NCBI RefSeq assembly: GCF_014201145.1
Contig: NZ_JACHDP010000001.1
Coordinates: 2,790,001-2,854,000, forward strand
Source of the DNA: Micromonospora parathelypteridis
GTDB taxonomy: Bacteria > Actinomycetota > Actinomycetes > Mycobacteriales > Micromonosporaceae
Direction: 5' to 3'
Length of the DNA stretch: 64,000 nt
Below the pieces are notes generated by a model. It did no database searches. It was not told the DNA's origin and was given only the letters and a program-made list of their open reading frames with translations. The position numbers and the translations under genes were made by a program. Positions 1-12,642 of the stretch are shown piece after piece. Numbering within the stretch: the first letter of the stretch is position 1; each line of letters starts with the position of its first letter.

Positions 1-653
1 TCCAGCCGGTCGACGCCGTAGCGGACCTGGGCCGCGTACCCGCCGAACTCCTGTCCCAGGGTGACCGGGGTGGCGTCCATCAGGTGGGTACGCCCGGCCT
101 TGACCACCGTCTCGAACTCGGCCGATTTGGCCTCCAGCGCCGACGCCAGGTGGGCCAGCGACGGCAGCAGGTCTTCCACGATGAACTGGGTGGCGGCCAG
201 GTGGATCGAGGACGGGAAGATGTCGTTACTGGACTGGGAGGCGTTGACGTGGTCGTTGGGGTGCACGTCCCGGCCCAGCTTCCGGGTCGCCAGGGTGGCG
301 ATCACCTCGTTGGCGTTCATGTTCGACGAGGTGCCCGAACCGGTCTGGAACACGTCCACCGGAAACTGGTCGTCGTAGCCGCCGTCGGCCACGTGTGCCG
401 CGGCGGCGGTGATGGCGGCGGCCACGTTGGCGTCGATCACGCCCAGCTCACCGTTGACCTCGGCTGCAGCGCCCTTGATCTGCGCGAGGGCCTTGATCTG
501 GGCCGGCTCGAGGCCCCGACCGGAGATCGGAAAGTTCTGCACCGCACGCTGGGTCTGTGCCCGCCACAGCGCCTCGGTGGGCACCTCCACCTCGCCCATC
601 GAGTCGCGTTCGATGCGGTAACCGGTCGCCTCTGGAGTCGTCACGCGTACCAT
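1..653 (-). CDS. fumC: Fumarate hydratase class II, N-terminal part (cut by window edge)
   Basis: Class II fumarase of the TCA cycle, interconverting fumarate and malate in the cytosol without an iron-sulfur cluster. Translating the minus strand from the ATG at 653 gives a product beginning [20 protein letters not shown], followed by the FumC-type segments [36 protein letters not shown] and [10 protein letters not shown], the last including the TH pair of the lyase superfamily. About 217 residues are present; the rest (signature GSSIMPGKVN and C-terminus) lies beyond the left edge. A GTG at 644 is an alternative start. The gene is downstream of the SARP regulator on the same strand, 35 bp away. 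A second, unrelated class I fumarase is encoded at 3931-5598. Confidence 0.95.
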   Translation of the reverse strand, partial: MVRVTTPEATGYRIERDSMGEVEVPTEALWRAQTQRAVQNFPISGRGLEPAQIKALAQIKGAAAEVNGELGVIDANVAAAITAAAAHVADGGYDDQFPVDVFQTGSGTSSNMNANEVIATLATRKLGRDVHPNDHVNASQSSNDIFPSSIHLAATQFIVEDLLPSLAHLASALEAKSAEFETVVKAGRTHLMDATPVTLGQEFGGYAAQVRYGVDRL

Positions 654-688
654 CCTGCCGCGCCCGCCGCCGCCTCGCAGATGATCCG

Positions 689-3667
689 TCAGCCCAACTC
701 GGCGAGCAGGCGTTCCACCTCGTGCTGGTCCGGTGACTCGACCTGGCGAAACAGGAACAGCGCCCGGGTCAGGTGAGTGCTCGCCGCCGCCGGGTCGGTG
801 GGACGCAGGCAGCGGGCGAGGCCCAGCAGAGCCCGAGCCTGCTCGTAGCGGGCACCCAACCGGTTGGCGTCGGCGAGCACCCGGCGATGCAGGTCGAGCG
901 CGCTGGCCACGTCCCCCTGGTCGAGGATCGCCCGGGCCAGCAGGTTGCGCGAGCTGCACTGCGCGATGCGGTCCCCCACCTCGGTCATCGCGACGAGAGC
1001 CGCGCGGTGCAGGTCGGCGGCCCGCTCCGGGCGGCCAGCTTCCCGCTCCATCGTCGCGATCTCGTTGAGCACCTCGCCCTCGCCGAAGCGGGTGCCCACC
1101 TGCTGCTTGAAGCGCAACGCCACCCGCAGCAACCGGCGGGCCGGTGCCACGTCGCCCATCCGGTGCCGCACCATGCCCAGGTGCCCGAAGGCGTTGCCGA
1201 TCCGACGGGGATCGCCGATCTCCCGGGCGAGCCCCAGGTGTCGCCGAGCGGTGCGCAACGCCTCGTCGTGCCGCCCCCACAGCAGGTAGGTGATCGACAG
1301 GTTGTTGAGGACGTTCGCGAGTGCCTCCTTGTCGCGTACCTGCCTCGCCAGAGCAGCGCCGGCGTCGTAGCACTCCCGGGCGCGGCGAAATTCGAAGTTG
1401 GCGGCGTACGAGGTGCCCAGGTTGCCCAGGGTGTTGCGGACGTCGTTGCGCAGGCCGAGCCGACGGAAGATGGCGAGCGACCTCTCCATCAGCCGGATCG
1501 ACTCGGGGAAGTTGCCCAGCCGGTAGTGGGCCGAGGCGAGATAGTTGAGCATCGTCGCCACCGCCCGGTCGTCGCCCAACTCCTCGGCGGCCCGCAGGCC
1601 AACGGTGTGGGTCTCGATCAACTCGTCCAGGTGACCGCCCTCGAACTGGGCGTGCCAGCAGGCCCTCGCCAACTGCCAGCAGTAACGGAAGAGCCCCTCG
1701 GTCTCCGCCAGGCGGACCAGGGTGGTCCACGCCGCCAGGTTCTCGTCGAGCCAGGCTCGACCCTGCTGGGCCACGAGAGTGACCAGGTCAGGGCGGACCG
1801 GCTCCGCCGTCACGATCAGCGAGTGGCCCGAGGAGAGCTCCGTCGTCCGGGCGATCGCCACGGCGACGTGCAGGTGGTGGTCGAGCAGACGCCCAACCGC
1901 ATCCCGCCGCTCGACCGCTCGCTCCGGCTCGGCAACCAGCGTCCGCGCGTACTCGCGAACCAGGTCGTGCAGCCGGTACCGACCCGGTTCCGCCTCCTCC
2001 ACCAGGTGCGCGTCGACCAACTCGTCCAGCAGGTCCTGCGCCTCGGGTAGGGGCAGCTCAGCGAGCACGGCGGCGACCGAGTTGTCGAACCGTACCCCCG
2101 GGTGCAGGCCCAGCAGCCGGAACGTGCGCTGCGCGGTCGGCGACACCTGTGCGTACGACAGGGCGAAGGCCCGGCCGACGGACCGCTCGCCCGCTTCGAA
2201 CTCGGCCAACGGATCGGGTCGGGTGCTCAGTCGCTCGGCCAGGTCGGCGATCCGCCAGCGGGGTCGGTGCGCCAGCCGGGCACCGGCCAGCCGGATGGCG
2301 AGAGGCAGGTGGCCGCAGCGGCGGACCACCTCGGTGGCCGCTTCCGGCTCCGCCGCCACCCGGCTGACACCGGCCACCCGCCCGAGCAGGTCGATCGCCT
2401 CGTCGGTGTCGAGCACGGGCAGCGACGACGGGCGCCCTTCGTCGACGCCGACCAGCCGGCGACGGCTGGTGATCAGAATCAGGCAGTGCGAGCCGTTGGG
2501 CAGCAGCGGGGTCACCTGATCGGCGCTGGAGGCGTTGTCCAACACCACCAGAGCTCGGCGGCCAGCCAGCTCGGTGCGCCAGAGCGCCAACCGGTCGTCC
2601 AGGTTCGTCGGCACCCGCTCGGAGGGCACACCGAGCTGCCGCAGCAGTGTGGCCACCGCCGCCGCTGGCGTCAGCGGTGTGCGTTCGCTGTGCCCGTGCA
2701 GGTCGATGTAGAGCTGGGCGTCGGGGTAGTTGTCCGCGAGGGCGGTGGCGACGTGCACCGCGAGCGCGGTCTTGCCGCTGCCGGCCATGCCGTCGATGAG
2801 CTGGATCCGCGCGCCGGCGTCCACCTCCTTGACCAGGCGGGCCAACGTCTGCTGCCGACCGGTGAAGTCGCCGATCGCCCGAGGCAGCGAGCGGACCGGG
2901 GCGATCGGCCCGGGCTCCCGACCGGCCAGAGCCAGGTCGCCGGCGAGGACCCGCTGGTGCAGCTCCTGCAACTCGGCGCCCGGTTCGATGCCCAGCTCCT
3001 CGGCGTAGAGCCGCCGGCCCTCCCGATAGGCCCTGAGCGCGTCTGCCTGCCGACCCATCGAGGAGAGGGCGATCATCAGTTGGCCGCGCAGCCGCTCCCG
3101 CAACGGGTGCTGGTCGACACTTTCGGCAAGCTCGTCGATCAACTCGACGGCCGGCCCGAGGCGCAGTTCGACGTCGACGCACTCCTCCAACGCGGTGAGG
3201 CGCTGCTCGTCGAGTGCGTGCGCACGGCGGCGGACGCTGCGGCTCGGGATCCCGGCGAGCGCCGGCCCTCGCCAGAGCGCCAGGGCAGCGCGGAATTCCG
3301 CACGTGCGTCGATCAGGCGACCGGCCGTGACGGCGGCACGGGCGGCTTCCACACCTCGGGCGAAGACCTCGGCGTCCAGGTCGGTCGGTGCGACGCGGAC
3401 GCCGTACCCCGCCGGGTCGGTGACGATGGTCTCCGACGGCAGCCCGAGCTCGGCGAACCGGCGACGCAACCGCGACACACAGGTCTGCAACTGGGCCCGC
3501 GCGGTGGCCGGAGGACGTTCCTCCCACACCGCGTCGACCAGCTCGTCGACCGGCACGAGCCGGCCGGCCCGCAACAGCAGCATGGCGAGCACGATCCGGT
3601 CGCGACCAGCGGTGACAGTGGACTCGCCACCGCCGACCCGCAGAGGCCCCATGATCCCGAACCGCAT
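689..3667 (-). CDS. SARP/AfsR-type regulator: winged-helix, BTAD, NB-ARC ATPase and TPR domains
   Basis: Large transcriptional regulator of the AfsR/DnrI class, 992 residues. Residues 1-92 form an OmpR-like winged helix with the typical GPLRV start and DELVDAVW segment. Residues about 97-242 are the bacterial transcriptional activation domain. An NB-ARC P-loop follows, with Walker A GMAGSGKT near 293-301 and Walker B ALVVLDN near 372-378. The C-terminal third (about 690-970) contains TPR repeats such as [22 protein letters not shown]. Such proteins bind direct repeats upstream of target promoters and use the ATPase/TPR part as a sensor switch. No SARP-type direct repeats or obvious target cluster lie next to it; it sits between two fumarase genes. 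Regulatory target unknown. Confidence 0.93.
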   Translation of the reverse strand: MRFGIMGPLRVGGGESTVTAGRDRIVLAMLLLRAGRLVPVDELVDAVWEERPPATARAQLQTCVSRLRRRFAELGLPSETIVTDPAGYGVRVAPTDLDAEVFARGVEAARAAVTAGRLIDARAEFRAALALWRGPALAGIPSRSVRRRAHALDEQRLTALEECVDVELRLGPAVELIDELAESVDQHPLRERLRGQLMIALSSMGRQADALRAYREGRRLYAEELGIEPGAELQELHQRVLAGDLALAGREPGPIAPVRSLPRAIGDFTGRQQTLARLVKEVDAGARIQLIDGMAGSGKTALAVHVATALADNYPDAQLYIDLHGHSERTPLTPAAAVATLLRQLGVPSERVPTNLDDRLALWRTELAGRRALVVLDNASSADQVTPLLPNGSHCLILITSRRRLVGVDEGRPSSLPVLDTDEAIDLLGRVAGVSRVAAEPEAATEVVRRCGHLPLAIRLAGARLAHRPRWRIADLAERLSTRPDPLAEFEAGERSVGRAFALSYAQVSPTAQRTFRLLGLHPGVRFDNSVAAVLAELPLPEAQDLLDELVDAHLVEEAEPGRYRLHDLVREYARTLVAEPERAVERRDAVGRLLDHHLHVAVAIARTTELSSGHSLIVTAEPVRPDLVTLVAQQGRAWLDENLAAWTTLVRLAETEGLFRYCWQLARACWHAQFEGGHLDELIETHTVGLRAAEELGDDRAVATMLNYLASAHYRLGNFPESIRLMERSLAIFRRLGLRNDVRNTLGNLGTSYAANFEFRRARECYDAGAALARQVRDKEALANVLNNLSITYLLWGRHDEALRTARRHLGLAREIGDPRRIGNAFGHLGMVRHRMGDVAPARRLLRVALRFKQQVGTRFGEGEVLNEIATMEREAGRPERAADLHRAALVAMTEVGDRIAQCSSRNLLARAILDQGDVASALDLHRRVLADANRLGARYEQARALLGLARCLRPTDPAAASTHLTRALFLFRQVESPDQHEVERLLAELG

Positions 3668-3815
3668 CTACTCCCCCGCATCGATAACGCAACTTCCAGC
3701 AGAGTAGTCCGACGATCACAGATCGCCGCAGTCAGGCGAGAGTGATGTGAGAGCGGATCGACAGCGGTACAACCGACAATCGCACCGGGTTGTCGGTGAC
3801 GGCATCCGACGGGGG

Positions 3816-3852
3816 CGGTGCGCCCGTCCACCCCAGCGGGGCGGGCGCACCG
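3816..3852. terminator. GC-rich inverted repeat, possible terminator or attenuator
   Basis: Perfect 11-bp arms CGGTGCGCCCG at 3816-3826 and its complement at 3842-3852. A 4-bp inner stem (CCCC/GGGG) nests inside the 15-nt loop. It lies directly beyond the stronger hairpin at 3880-3913, so the class I fumarase transcript would meet two consecutive hairpins. There is no T-run next to this one. Confidence 0.4.
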
Positions 3853-3879
3853 ATGTCGGTGGAGCACAGACGACGGAAG

Positions 3880-3913
3880 AAGGGGTGCCGGGCGGATCCG
3901 CCCGGCACCCCTT
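3880..3913 (-). terminator. Rho-independent terminator of the class I fumarase gene
   Basis: A perfect 17-bp palindromic stem with no unpaired loop bases (centre 3896/3897). On the minus strand it is followed by TTCTTCC, and the plus strand has TTTT right after the stem, so it may work in both directions. It starts 17 bp past the stop codon of the fumarase gene. Confidence 0.85.
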
Positions 3914-3930
3914 TTCGTGTACGCGCCGAG

Positions 3931-5598
<1,668 letters not shown>

Positions 5599-5736
5599 GA
5601 GCGGCAAGCCTAGGGCAGACCGGTCGATCACTCCCACCCGCCGGGCTGGTCCTGGGACGCCGCTCTCATCGCCTGGACGCGCCGCGCTCCGCCGCCAACT
5701 CGTTCAGCGGGCATCCCGGCCGCTCAGCCATGCCGC

Positions 5737-7194
5737 TCAGCCGTCCTTGCCGCCGTCCGGGTCGGGGCAGAGCTCCCCCTTCGGCCCACAGTCGCCGTTG
5801 TTCTGCCCGCCGCCCGGGCCGGTGCCGCCGGGTCTGGGATTTCCGCCGTCGCCGGGCGGTCGGGTGGGCGAGCCCCCGGTGGCGCCGAAACGGACATACC
5901 CGATCTCGCGCCCCTCACCGATGATCATGCCTTGCGACCCGACCGCGAGAGCGTTCGCCGAGGTCCGCAGGACGGCCAGCTCCCGGCCGGTGCGCGGATC
6001 CACCGCGGCCAACCGGGACGGCTTCTCGTCGGCGACCACCGCCGCGTACGGGGTGAGCGCGGCACCGGCCTTGCCGCTGGCGGGACGTGTCCAGAGCACT
6101 CGGTCGGTGCCCAGCTCACGGGCGATAACCGAGCGCTTGTCGGCTGCCCGGAACACCGCGTAGCGGTCGTCGACGGCGATCAGCTTGGTGCCCGAGTCAC
6201 CGACCCAGAGCAGCCGTCCGTCGTACCCGTCGATGACCGCCTCGCGACCGTCCGGGGCGACGCCGATCAGCACGTTGCGCGCGCCCTGTGGGTCCTCACG
6301 TTGCACGCAGCCGGCGCTGTCGGCGGTCCGCAGGTTGACTCCGGCCCGCTGCCAGGCCTCCTGCCCGGTCGCCGGGTCCCGGGCGGAGATGGCGAAGTAA
6401 CAGGTGCCGTCCTGGGAGCGGGCGGCGATCCGTAGCATCCGGCCACCCACCACGGAGAGCCGCTCGTCCCGGCCGGGCTCGACGTTCTGCAGAACCCTGC
6501 CGGTGGCGGTGTCGACCACGTGCACGCGGCCGTCGACCGGGAAGCCGAGCAGCGGTGGCGCGGGCTCCGCCCCGGCCACCCCGTCGTCGATCCGGGTGGC
6601 GGTGAGCCGGCGGGTGCCGCGCAGGCCCGGGTTGTCGGCGAGCAGGCCGCTGTGCACCCCGGGCAGGAAGGCCGTCCAGAGTGGCGCGGTGCCGCGGGGG
6701 TCCCAGGCGCTCAGGGTGCAGTCGGTGGCATCCGTGCACCGGGCATCGAGGAGCAGGTTCCGGTACGTCCACACGGCCACCGCGTCGTCGTCGCGTCGCC
6801 GGGTCACCCCGGTGACCGGGTCGAGCAGCTCGTACCCCTTGACCAGGAGCTTGCCCACGGCGACGACCGGGTCCCGGTCGCCGCCGGCGACCGCCGACCA
6901 GTCCGCCTTGCGCTCCCAGAGCTGCGCGCCGGTCGCCAGGCTGCGTGCCTCGACCCGGGTGCGCTGCTCGACCACGACGGCGTCGCCGGCAATGGTCACG
7001 CTGCGCGGAGTGCCGCCGACCCGCTGCTGCCAGACCACGTCGGGTTCGGAGATGGGTTCGCTGCGGTCCGCCCACTCCCACAGGCCCGGGAAAGGGTTCC
7101 ACACGCCGGTCGCGGCGAGCGCGACGACCACGGCGAGGCCAAGCAGCAGCCCGCCGCGCACCCTCCCCTTCGCCACACCGCACACCGTAGCCAC
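5737..7194 (-). CDS. Membrane-anchored PQQ-like beta-propeller protein
   Basis: Predicted surface protein of 485 residues. An N-terminal transmembrane segment (about 14-31, LLLGLAVVVALAATGVW) is followed by repeats of the PQQ/BamB-type beta-propeller, visible as alternating LATGAQLWERK, PATGQEAWQRA, GTDRVLWTRP and DPRTGRELAVL motifs. The last 60 residues are rich in Gly and Pro, with a Cys pair (DCGPKGELC). Propellers of this kind are usually protein-binding scaffolds; the real quinone ligand residues cannot be confirmed. A shorter paralogue with the same plan is at 14253-15509. Some upstream residues may not be translated, because GTG codons lie a few codons downstream of the ATG at 7194. 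Confidence 0.8.
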   Translation of the reverse strand: MATVCGVAKGRVRGGLLLGLAVVVALAATGVWNPFPGLWEWADRSEPISEPDVVWQQRVGGTPRSVTIAGDAVVVEQRTRVEARSLATGAQLWERKADWSAVAGGDRDPVVAVGKLLVKGYELLDPVTGVTRRRDDDAVAVWTYRNLLLDARCTDATDCTLSAWDPRGTAPLWTAFLPGVHSGLLADNPGLRGTRRLTATRIDDGVAGAEPAPPLLGFPVDGRVHVVDTATGRVLQNVEPGRDERLSVVGGRMLRIAARSQDGTCYFAISARDPATGQEAWQRAGVNLRTADSAGCVQREDPQGARNVLIGVAPDGREAVIDGYDGRLLWVGDSGTKLIAVDDRYAVFRAADKRSVIARELGTDRVLWTRPASGKAGAALTPYAAVVADEKPSRLAAVDPRTGRELAVLRTSANALAVGSQGMIIGEGREIGYVRFGATGGSPTRPPGDGGNPRPGGTGPGGGQNNGDCGPKGELCPDPDGGKDG

Positions 7195-7255
7195 GATCGC
7201 GGATCTTCCGTACGCCCGCGCCGCCGTGTCGCCGCGCTTTCTGCGCTCGGAGGTG

Positions 7256-7759
7256 TTAGAGCGCCCTTCCCTCGGCCCGTACGGCGCTGCGCACCAACGG
7301 CAGCGTGCGGTAGGGAATCTGCTCGGCCAGGGCGATGATCGTCGAAGCCCGGGTAATGCCGGCGGACGAGACGATCGAGTCGATGACCCGCTGCAGGTCG
7401 GTGTTGGAGCGGGCCACGATCCGGCAGAGCAGGTCGCTGGAGCCGGTGATGGTGTGCGCCTCCAGCACCTCGGGGATGGCCGCGAGGTGGGCGGTGACCG
7501 GGTCGTGGCCGTGCCGCTGACTGATCTCCAGGGTGACGAAGCTGGTCACCCCGAACCCGATCGCGGCCGGTGAGATCTCCGGGCCGAAGCCCTCGATGAC
7601 CTGCCGCTCGATCAGCTTGTCCAGCCGGGCCTGCACGGTGCCCCGGGCCACCCCGAGCCGACGGGAGCACTCCAGCACCCCGATCCGCGGCTCCTCGGCG
7701 AGCAGTTCGATCAAGCGCACGTCGAGCGCATCGAGCTGTACATTCTGCTCACCATTCAT
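7256..7759 (-). CDS. Lrp/AsnC-family transcriptional regulator
   Basis: Regulator of 167 residues with the Lrp/AsnC plan: an N-terminal helix-turn-helix (LDALDVRLIELLAEEPRIG ... CSRRLGVARGTVQARLDKL) and a C-terminal RAM/ACT-like ligand domain (residues about 70-150, including GSSDLLCRIVARSNTDLQRV). I chose the ATG at 7759 (MNGEQNVQLD) because it fits the family and leaves a normal 139-bp divergent promoter region to 4-hydroxyphenylpyruvate dioxygenase; longer upstream open sequence does not resemble the family. From the divergent arrangement I infer that it senses an aromatic amino acid or keto acid and controls hpd. Confidence 0.92.
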   Translation of the reverse strand: MNGEQNVQLDALDVRLIELLAEEPRIGVLECSRRLGVARGTVQARLDKLIERQVIEGFGPEISPAAIGFGVTSFVTLEISQRHGHDPVTAHLAAIPEVLEAHTITGSSDLLCRIVARSNTDLQRVIDSIVSSAGITRASTIIALAEQIPYRTLPLVRSAVRAEGRAL

Positions 7760-7790
7760 GGGTGAAGACCATACCGAATGCGCAACCTGA

Positions 7791-9104
<1,314 letters not shown>

Positions 9105-9115
9105 CACTTGCGAGC

Positions 9116-9823
9116 GTGACGCAACCTCCGTCGTACCCGACGCCGCCGGTCGGTGGGCCTCAGCCCGCCGCCGGCGGCTTCGCGCCGCCGCCCGGACCAC
9201 ACCCCCAGGGGTACGCTGCGCCGCCGCAATACGCCCCGCCCGGGTACGCCCCGCCGCACTGGCATGTCGGCCCACCCGGCCCGCTGCCCCCGCCGCTGAG
9301 CCCGAGCGGTCAGCCACTGGCCAGCTTCACCGACCGGCTGCTGGCCTGGCTGATCGACTCGGCGCTGGCGAGCGCCGTGTCGCTTGCGTTGTTCAGCCCG
9401 TTCTTCTTCATCCTCTGGTGGCGGATGTTCACCGAGATGACGCGGACCAATCCCGACGGGACTCTCGTGGAACCCGACCCGGGCACCTTCTTCATCGATT
9501 TCTTCCTGCCGATCGTCCTGCTCCAGCTCGGGCTCCTCGTCCTGATGCTCGGGCTCTACTGGCTCTACCACGTGGAGTACCTCAAGCGCGGCGGCCAGAC
9601 GCTCGGCAAGAAGGTGATGAAGCTGCGCGTGGTGCCGATCGACCCGACCCACACCCTGAACCGGCGGATGGCCGGCCGGCGGTGGCTCGTGCAGTACCTG
9701 GCGGGCTCACTGGTCCCCGGGGTCAGCTACGTCGACGGTTTCTGGCAGCTCTGGGACAAGCCGTGGCAGCAGTGCCTCCATGACAAGTTCGCCGCAACGG
9801 TCGTCGTTAAGGTGTCTTCGTGA
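9116..9823 (+). CDS. RDD-family membrane protein with proline-rich N-terminus
   Basis: Protein of 235 residues starting at a GTG 11 bp after hpd. Residues 1-65 are Pro/Gly/Tyr-rich and probably cytoplasmic and disordered. An RDD domain follows with hydrophobic helices around 75-100, 125-150 and 195-215, including the family features FTDRLLAWLIDSAL, GGQTLGKKVMKLRVV and DKPWQQCLHDKFAATVVV. RDD proteins are small integral membrane proteins; some have been linked to ion transport, but the role here is unknown. The stop overlaps the start of the next RDD gene by GTGA, so the two are probably translationally coupled. Confidence 0.88.
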   Translation: MTQPPSYPTPPVGGPQPAAGGFAPPPGPHPQGYAAPPQYAPPGYAPPHWHVGPPGPLPPPLSPSGQPLASFTDRLLAWLIDSALASAVSLALFSPFFFILWWRMFTEMTRTNPDGTLVEPDPGTFFIDFFLPIVLLQLGLLVLMLGLYWLYHVEYLKRGGQTLGKKVMKLRVVPIDPTHTLNRRMAGRRWLVQYLAGSLVPGVSYVDGFWQLWDKPWQQCLHDKFAATVVVKVSS

Positions 9824-10848
9824 GCGTGCAACCTGGCTGGTATGTCGACCCTGCCGACACTGAGACCCGGCGTTACTGGGACGGCGAGGGTTGGCTCGGC
9901 GCGCCCATCCCCGTCGACGCCACCCCGCCGGACGGTCCACCACCGGTCGAGCCGCCCGCGCCGGTCACCCCGGCCGCGCCGGCCACGCCGGCCACATCGG
10001 GCGGCGCCCCCGGCCCGGCGACCGCAGCGCCCGGCTGGCCACCACATCAGGGCACACAACCGGGGTACGGCCCGCAACCGGGTCACGGCCCAGGCTGGGG
10101 AGCACCCGGCGGCCCTCCCGGCTGGGGTCCGCAGGGTGGTCAGCCCGGCTGGGGTCCGCAGGGTGGTCAGCCCGGCTGGGGTCCGCAGGGTGGTCAGCCC
10201 GGCTGGGCGCCTCCGGCCGGTCAGCCCGGCTGGCCCATGCGGCCGCCCGAGCCGCGCCCGCACGGTTTCGCGCTGGCCGGCTACGGCCGCCGGCTCACCG
10301 CACGGCTGATCGACTTCGGTCTCGTCCTCGCACTGAACGTGGTGGCCAACGGCTGGTTCGTCTGGCGATGGCTGCAGGAGTGGGCGCCGTACTGGCAGGA
10401 GGTCTTCCGGCGGGCCTCGCGGGGCGAGACCTCCGCCGACGGCCTGCCGATGCCCAGTGCGCAGGCCGAGTCCCTCCTGCTGGTGATCCTGCTGATCGCC
10501 ACCGCGCTCTGGTTGGCGTACGAGGTGCCCGCCATGGCCGCTGGTGGGCAGACCGTCGGCAAGCGGGTGATGCGGATCCGAGCGGTGCCGATCGCCGCCG
10601 ACCAGCCGCTGGGCATCGGTCGGTCGTTGAGCCGCTGGAGCACTCTGGGCCTGCCGACCCTGCTCTGGTACTGCGCGGGGCTCGGCCTGGTGCTGCAACT
10701 GGTCGATGCCCTCTCTCCGCTCTTCAACCACCCGCTGCGCCAGGCGCTGCACGACCGGCGCGCGCAGACGGTGGTCGTCGAAGTCCCCCAGCACGTCGCA
10801 TCCGCCCCCTCGAACGACCGCAACCAGCCCCCGGGAGACACCCCATGA
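9820..10848 (+). CDS. RDD-family membrane protein with DUF2510 and tandem Gly/Pro repeats
   Basis: Protein of 342 residues. The N-terminus is a DUF2510-type motif ([21 protein letters not shown]), a small tryptophan-rich module common on actinobacterial membrane proteins. A disordered Pro/Gly linker follows, containing three identical PGWGPQGGQ repeats encoded by a 27-bp tandem. A C-terminal RDD domain has about three transmembrane helices and the typical [16 protein letters not shown] and [19 protein letters not shown] segments. The GTG start overlaps the preceding stop, and the TGA overlaps the next gene's ATG, so the three genes look like one coupled unit. Function unknown. Confidence 0.88.
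   Translation: MSVQPGWYVDPADTETRRYWDGEGWLGAPIPVDATPPDGPPPVEPPAPVTPAAPATPATSGGAPGPATAAPGWPPHQGTQPGYGPQPGHGPGWGAPGGPPGWGPQGGQPGWGPQGGQPGWGPQGGQPGWAPPAGQPGWPMRPPEPRPHGFALAGYGRRLTARLIDFGLVLALNVVANGWFVWRWLQEWAPYWQEVFRRASRGETSADGLPMPSAQAESLLLVILLIATALWLAYEVPAMAAGGQTVGKRVMRIRAVPIAADQPLGIGRSLSRWSTLGLPTLLWYCAGLGLVLQLVDALSPLFNHPLRQALHDRRAQTVVVEVPQHVASAPSNDRNQPPGDTP
10117..10207 (+). repeat. 27-bp perfect tandem repeat inside the DUF2510/RDD gene
   Basis: Three identical 27-bp units (10117-10143, 10144-10170, 10171-10197) plus a 10-bp partial copy. Each encodes PGWGPQGGQ. Because the unit is a multiple of three, slippage would change linker length without breaking the frame. Perfect identity at the DNA level points to recent duplication. 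Confidence 0.95.
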
Positions 10849-11948
10849 CCGACTCCGGACGTCACCAGCCGGCGCTGCGGCTGACCCGCGCCGACCTGGA
10901 CGCGCTGCCCAACTACGTGCCCGGGCGCAGCCCCGCCGACCTCGCTCGCGAGTTGGGCCTGCCGGAGGCCATCAAGCTGGCCAGCAACGAGGTTCCGTAC
11001 GGGCCGCTGCCCGGTGTGGTGGAGGCGGTCACCGAGGCGGTCACCGCCTCGCACCGCTACCCGGACATGGGTGTGGTCGCGCTGCGTGACGCCCTGGCCC
11101 AGCAGTACGGGGTGGACGCCGACCGGATCGCCACCGGTTGCGGGTCGGTGGCGCTCGCCGAGCACCTGGTCCGGGCGACCTGCCTGCCCGGCGACGAGGT
11201 GCTCTACTCGTGGCGGTCCTTCGAGGCGTACCCGATCATCGCGGCGACCAGCGGTGCGACCAGCGTGCGGGTGCCCAACGACGCCGGGCACGGACACGAC
11301 CTGGCGGCGATGGCCGCCGCCGTGACCGACCGGACCCGGGTGATCCTGGTCTGCAACCCGAACAACCCCACCGGCACCGCGCTGCGCCGGGCCGAGCTGG
11401 ACCGGTTCCTCGACGCGGTGCCGGACGACGTGCTGGTGGTCATCGACGAGGCGTACCGGGAGTTCGTCACCGACCCGGAGGTGCCGGACGGCCTCGACTA
11501 CCTGGACCGGCCCAACGTGGCGGTGTTGCGGACCCTGTCGAAGGCGTGGGGTCTGGCCGGGCTGCGAATCGGTTGGCTGGTCGCCCAGCCGGTGGTGGCC
11601 GCCGCCATCCGCAAGGTGGCGACCCCGTTCTCCACGAGCACGGCGGCCCAGGCCGGGGCGCTCGCGGCGCTGAGCCAGGTCACGGAGATGGAGCGGCGCT
11701 GCGCTCTGGTCGTCGCGGAGCGGGACCGCGTCACCGAGGCACTGCGCAAGTTCGTGCCCGAGGTGCCGACGAGCCAGGCCAACTTCGTCTGGCTGCCGCT
11801 GGGCGAGCGGGCGGTGGCGTTCGGCAAGGCATGTGAGGCGCGTGGAGTGATCGTGCGGCCGTTCGCCGGGGACGGGGTCCGGGTCACCATCGGCACTCCG
11901 GCCGAGAACGACGCGTTCCTGACCGCTGCCGAGGCGGCGCTGACCTGA
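10845..11948 (+). CDS. PLP-dependent aminotransferase, HisC/aromatic-aminotransferase (Pat) type
   Basis: Fold type I aminotransferase of 367 residues. Visible landmarks are SNEVPYGP (residues 47-54), NPNNPTG (171-177), DEAYREF (201-207) and the PLP-binding lysine K233 in [15 protein letters not shown]. The HisC branch includes histidinol-phosphate aminotransferases and the actinobacterial aromatic aminotransferase Pat. Location near hpd and homogentisate genes favours tyrosine/phenylalanine transamination giving 4-hydroxyphenylpyruvate, which is an inference from context, since the two activities cannot be separated by eye. The ATG overlaps the stop of the RDD gene (ATGA). Confidence 0.9.
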   Translation: MTDSGRHQPALRLTRADLDALPNYVPGRSPADLARELGLPEAIKLASNEVPYGPLPGVVEAVTEAVTASHRYPDMGVVALRDALAQQYGVDADRIATGCGSVALAEHLVRATCLPGDEVLYSWRSFEAYPIIAATSGATSVRVPNDAGHGHDLAAMAAAVTDRTRVILVCNPNNPTGTALRRAELDRFLDAVPDDVLVVIDEAYREFVTDPEVPDGLDYLDRPNVAVLRTLSKAWGLAGLRIGWLVAQPVVAAAIRKVATPFSTSTAAQAGALAALSQVTEMERRCALVVAERDRVTEALRKFVPEVPTSQANFVWLPLGERAVAFGKACEARGVIVRPFAGDGVRVTIGTPAENDAFLTAAEAALT

Positions 11949-12087
11949 GCACCACACCAAACGGACGACCCGGATCGGGCCATAAGTTCCGTTTGTCCAT
12001 TTGTGCGCACTAACTGCCCTATCTTCCGAAGTAGCCGGATGTGCTGAGGACTCACGCCGGCTCACTTCGAGAACGGGGTAACAAACA

Positions 12088-12642
12088 GTGCGTACTGCCA
12101 AGATCTGCCTCGCCGGAGCGGCCGCCGCCGCGATGGTGGGCTTCCTCGCCGCGCCGGCCTCCGCCGCGCCCACCGATACCACCACCACCACCTTCGAGGT
12201 GCTCGTCGGCACCCTCGACATCGACGCGCCGGCCACCGCCGACCTGGGCGACGGCGCGCCCGGTGGCACCATCACCGGCCAGCTCGGTGCGGTCACGGTC
12301 ACCGACTCCCGGGGTGCGGCGGACGCGTCCTGGGTGGCCTCGGTAACGGCGACGAACTTCCAGACCGGCGGTGGCACCCCCGCTGAGACGGTGCTGGCAA
12401 CGGAGATCGACTACTGGTCCGGTCCGTCCACGACGACCACCGGCACCGGCACCTTCACGCCCGGGCAGGCCACCGCGGCCGCCGCGGCACCACTGAACAA
12501 CGTCACGCTGCTCCCCGCGTTCACCCACACCGGTGGCACCGGCGGCAACACCGCGACCTGGAACCCGACCCTGATCGTCCACGTGCCGCTGGACAGCATC
12601 GCGGGCGTCTACACCGGGACGGTGACGCATTCGGTGGCCTAG
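12088..12642 (+). CDS. Secreted WxL-like surface protein
   Basis: Secreted protein of 184 residues. It has a Sec signal peptide (MRTAKICLAGAAAAAMVGFL, cleavage near ASAAPTD) followed by a Thr/Gly-rich beta domain with the elements VTVTDSRGAADASW and a C-terminal SIAGVYTGTVTHSV. These resemble WxL-type cell-surface domains, where a Trp-containing strand and a G-x-Y-x-G-T strand close the fold. The GTG start follows GGGGTAAC. The next gene encodes a DUF916-like protein, the usual partner of WxL proteins in Firmicutes, and overlaps its end, so I infer a binding pair. The exact family assignment is by eye only. Confidence 0.65.
   Translation: MRTAKICLAGAAAAAMVGFLAAPASAAPTDTTTTTFEVLVGTLDIDAPATADLGDGAPGGTITGQLGAVTVTDSRGAADASWVASVTATNFQTGGGTPAETVLATEIDYWSGPSTTTTGTGTFTPGQATAAAAAPLNNVTLLPAFTHTGGTGGNTATWNPTLIVHVPLDSIAGVYTGTVTHSVA

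Noticed and set aside
2102..3745. Open frames of 500 codons and more on both strands in the SARP gene
   Set aside because: Frames with Arg/Gly/Pro-rich or Gln/Val-rich products and no domain; artefacts of high GC at third positions.
10117..10207. CRISPR-like repeats
   Set aside because: Three 27-bp units with no spacers, coding for PGWGPQGGQ in frame.
10845..11948. Naming the aminotransferase hisC
   Set aside because: HisC and the aromatic aminotransferase Pat cannot be separated by eye, and no his gene lies nearby, so no symbol is given.
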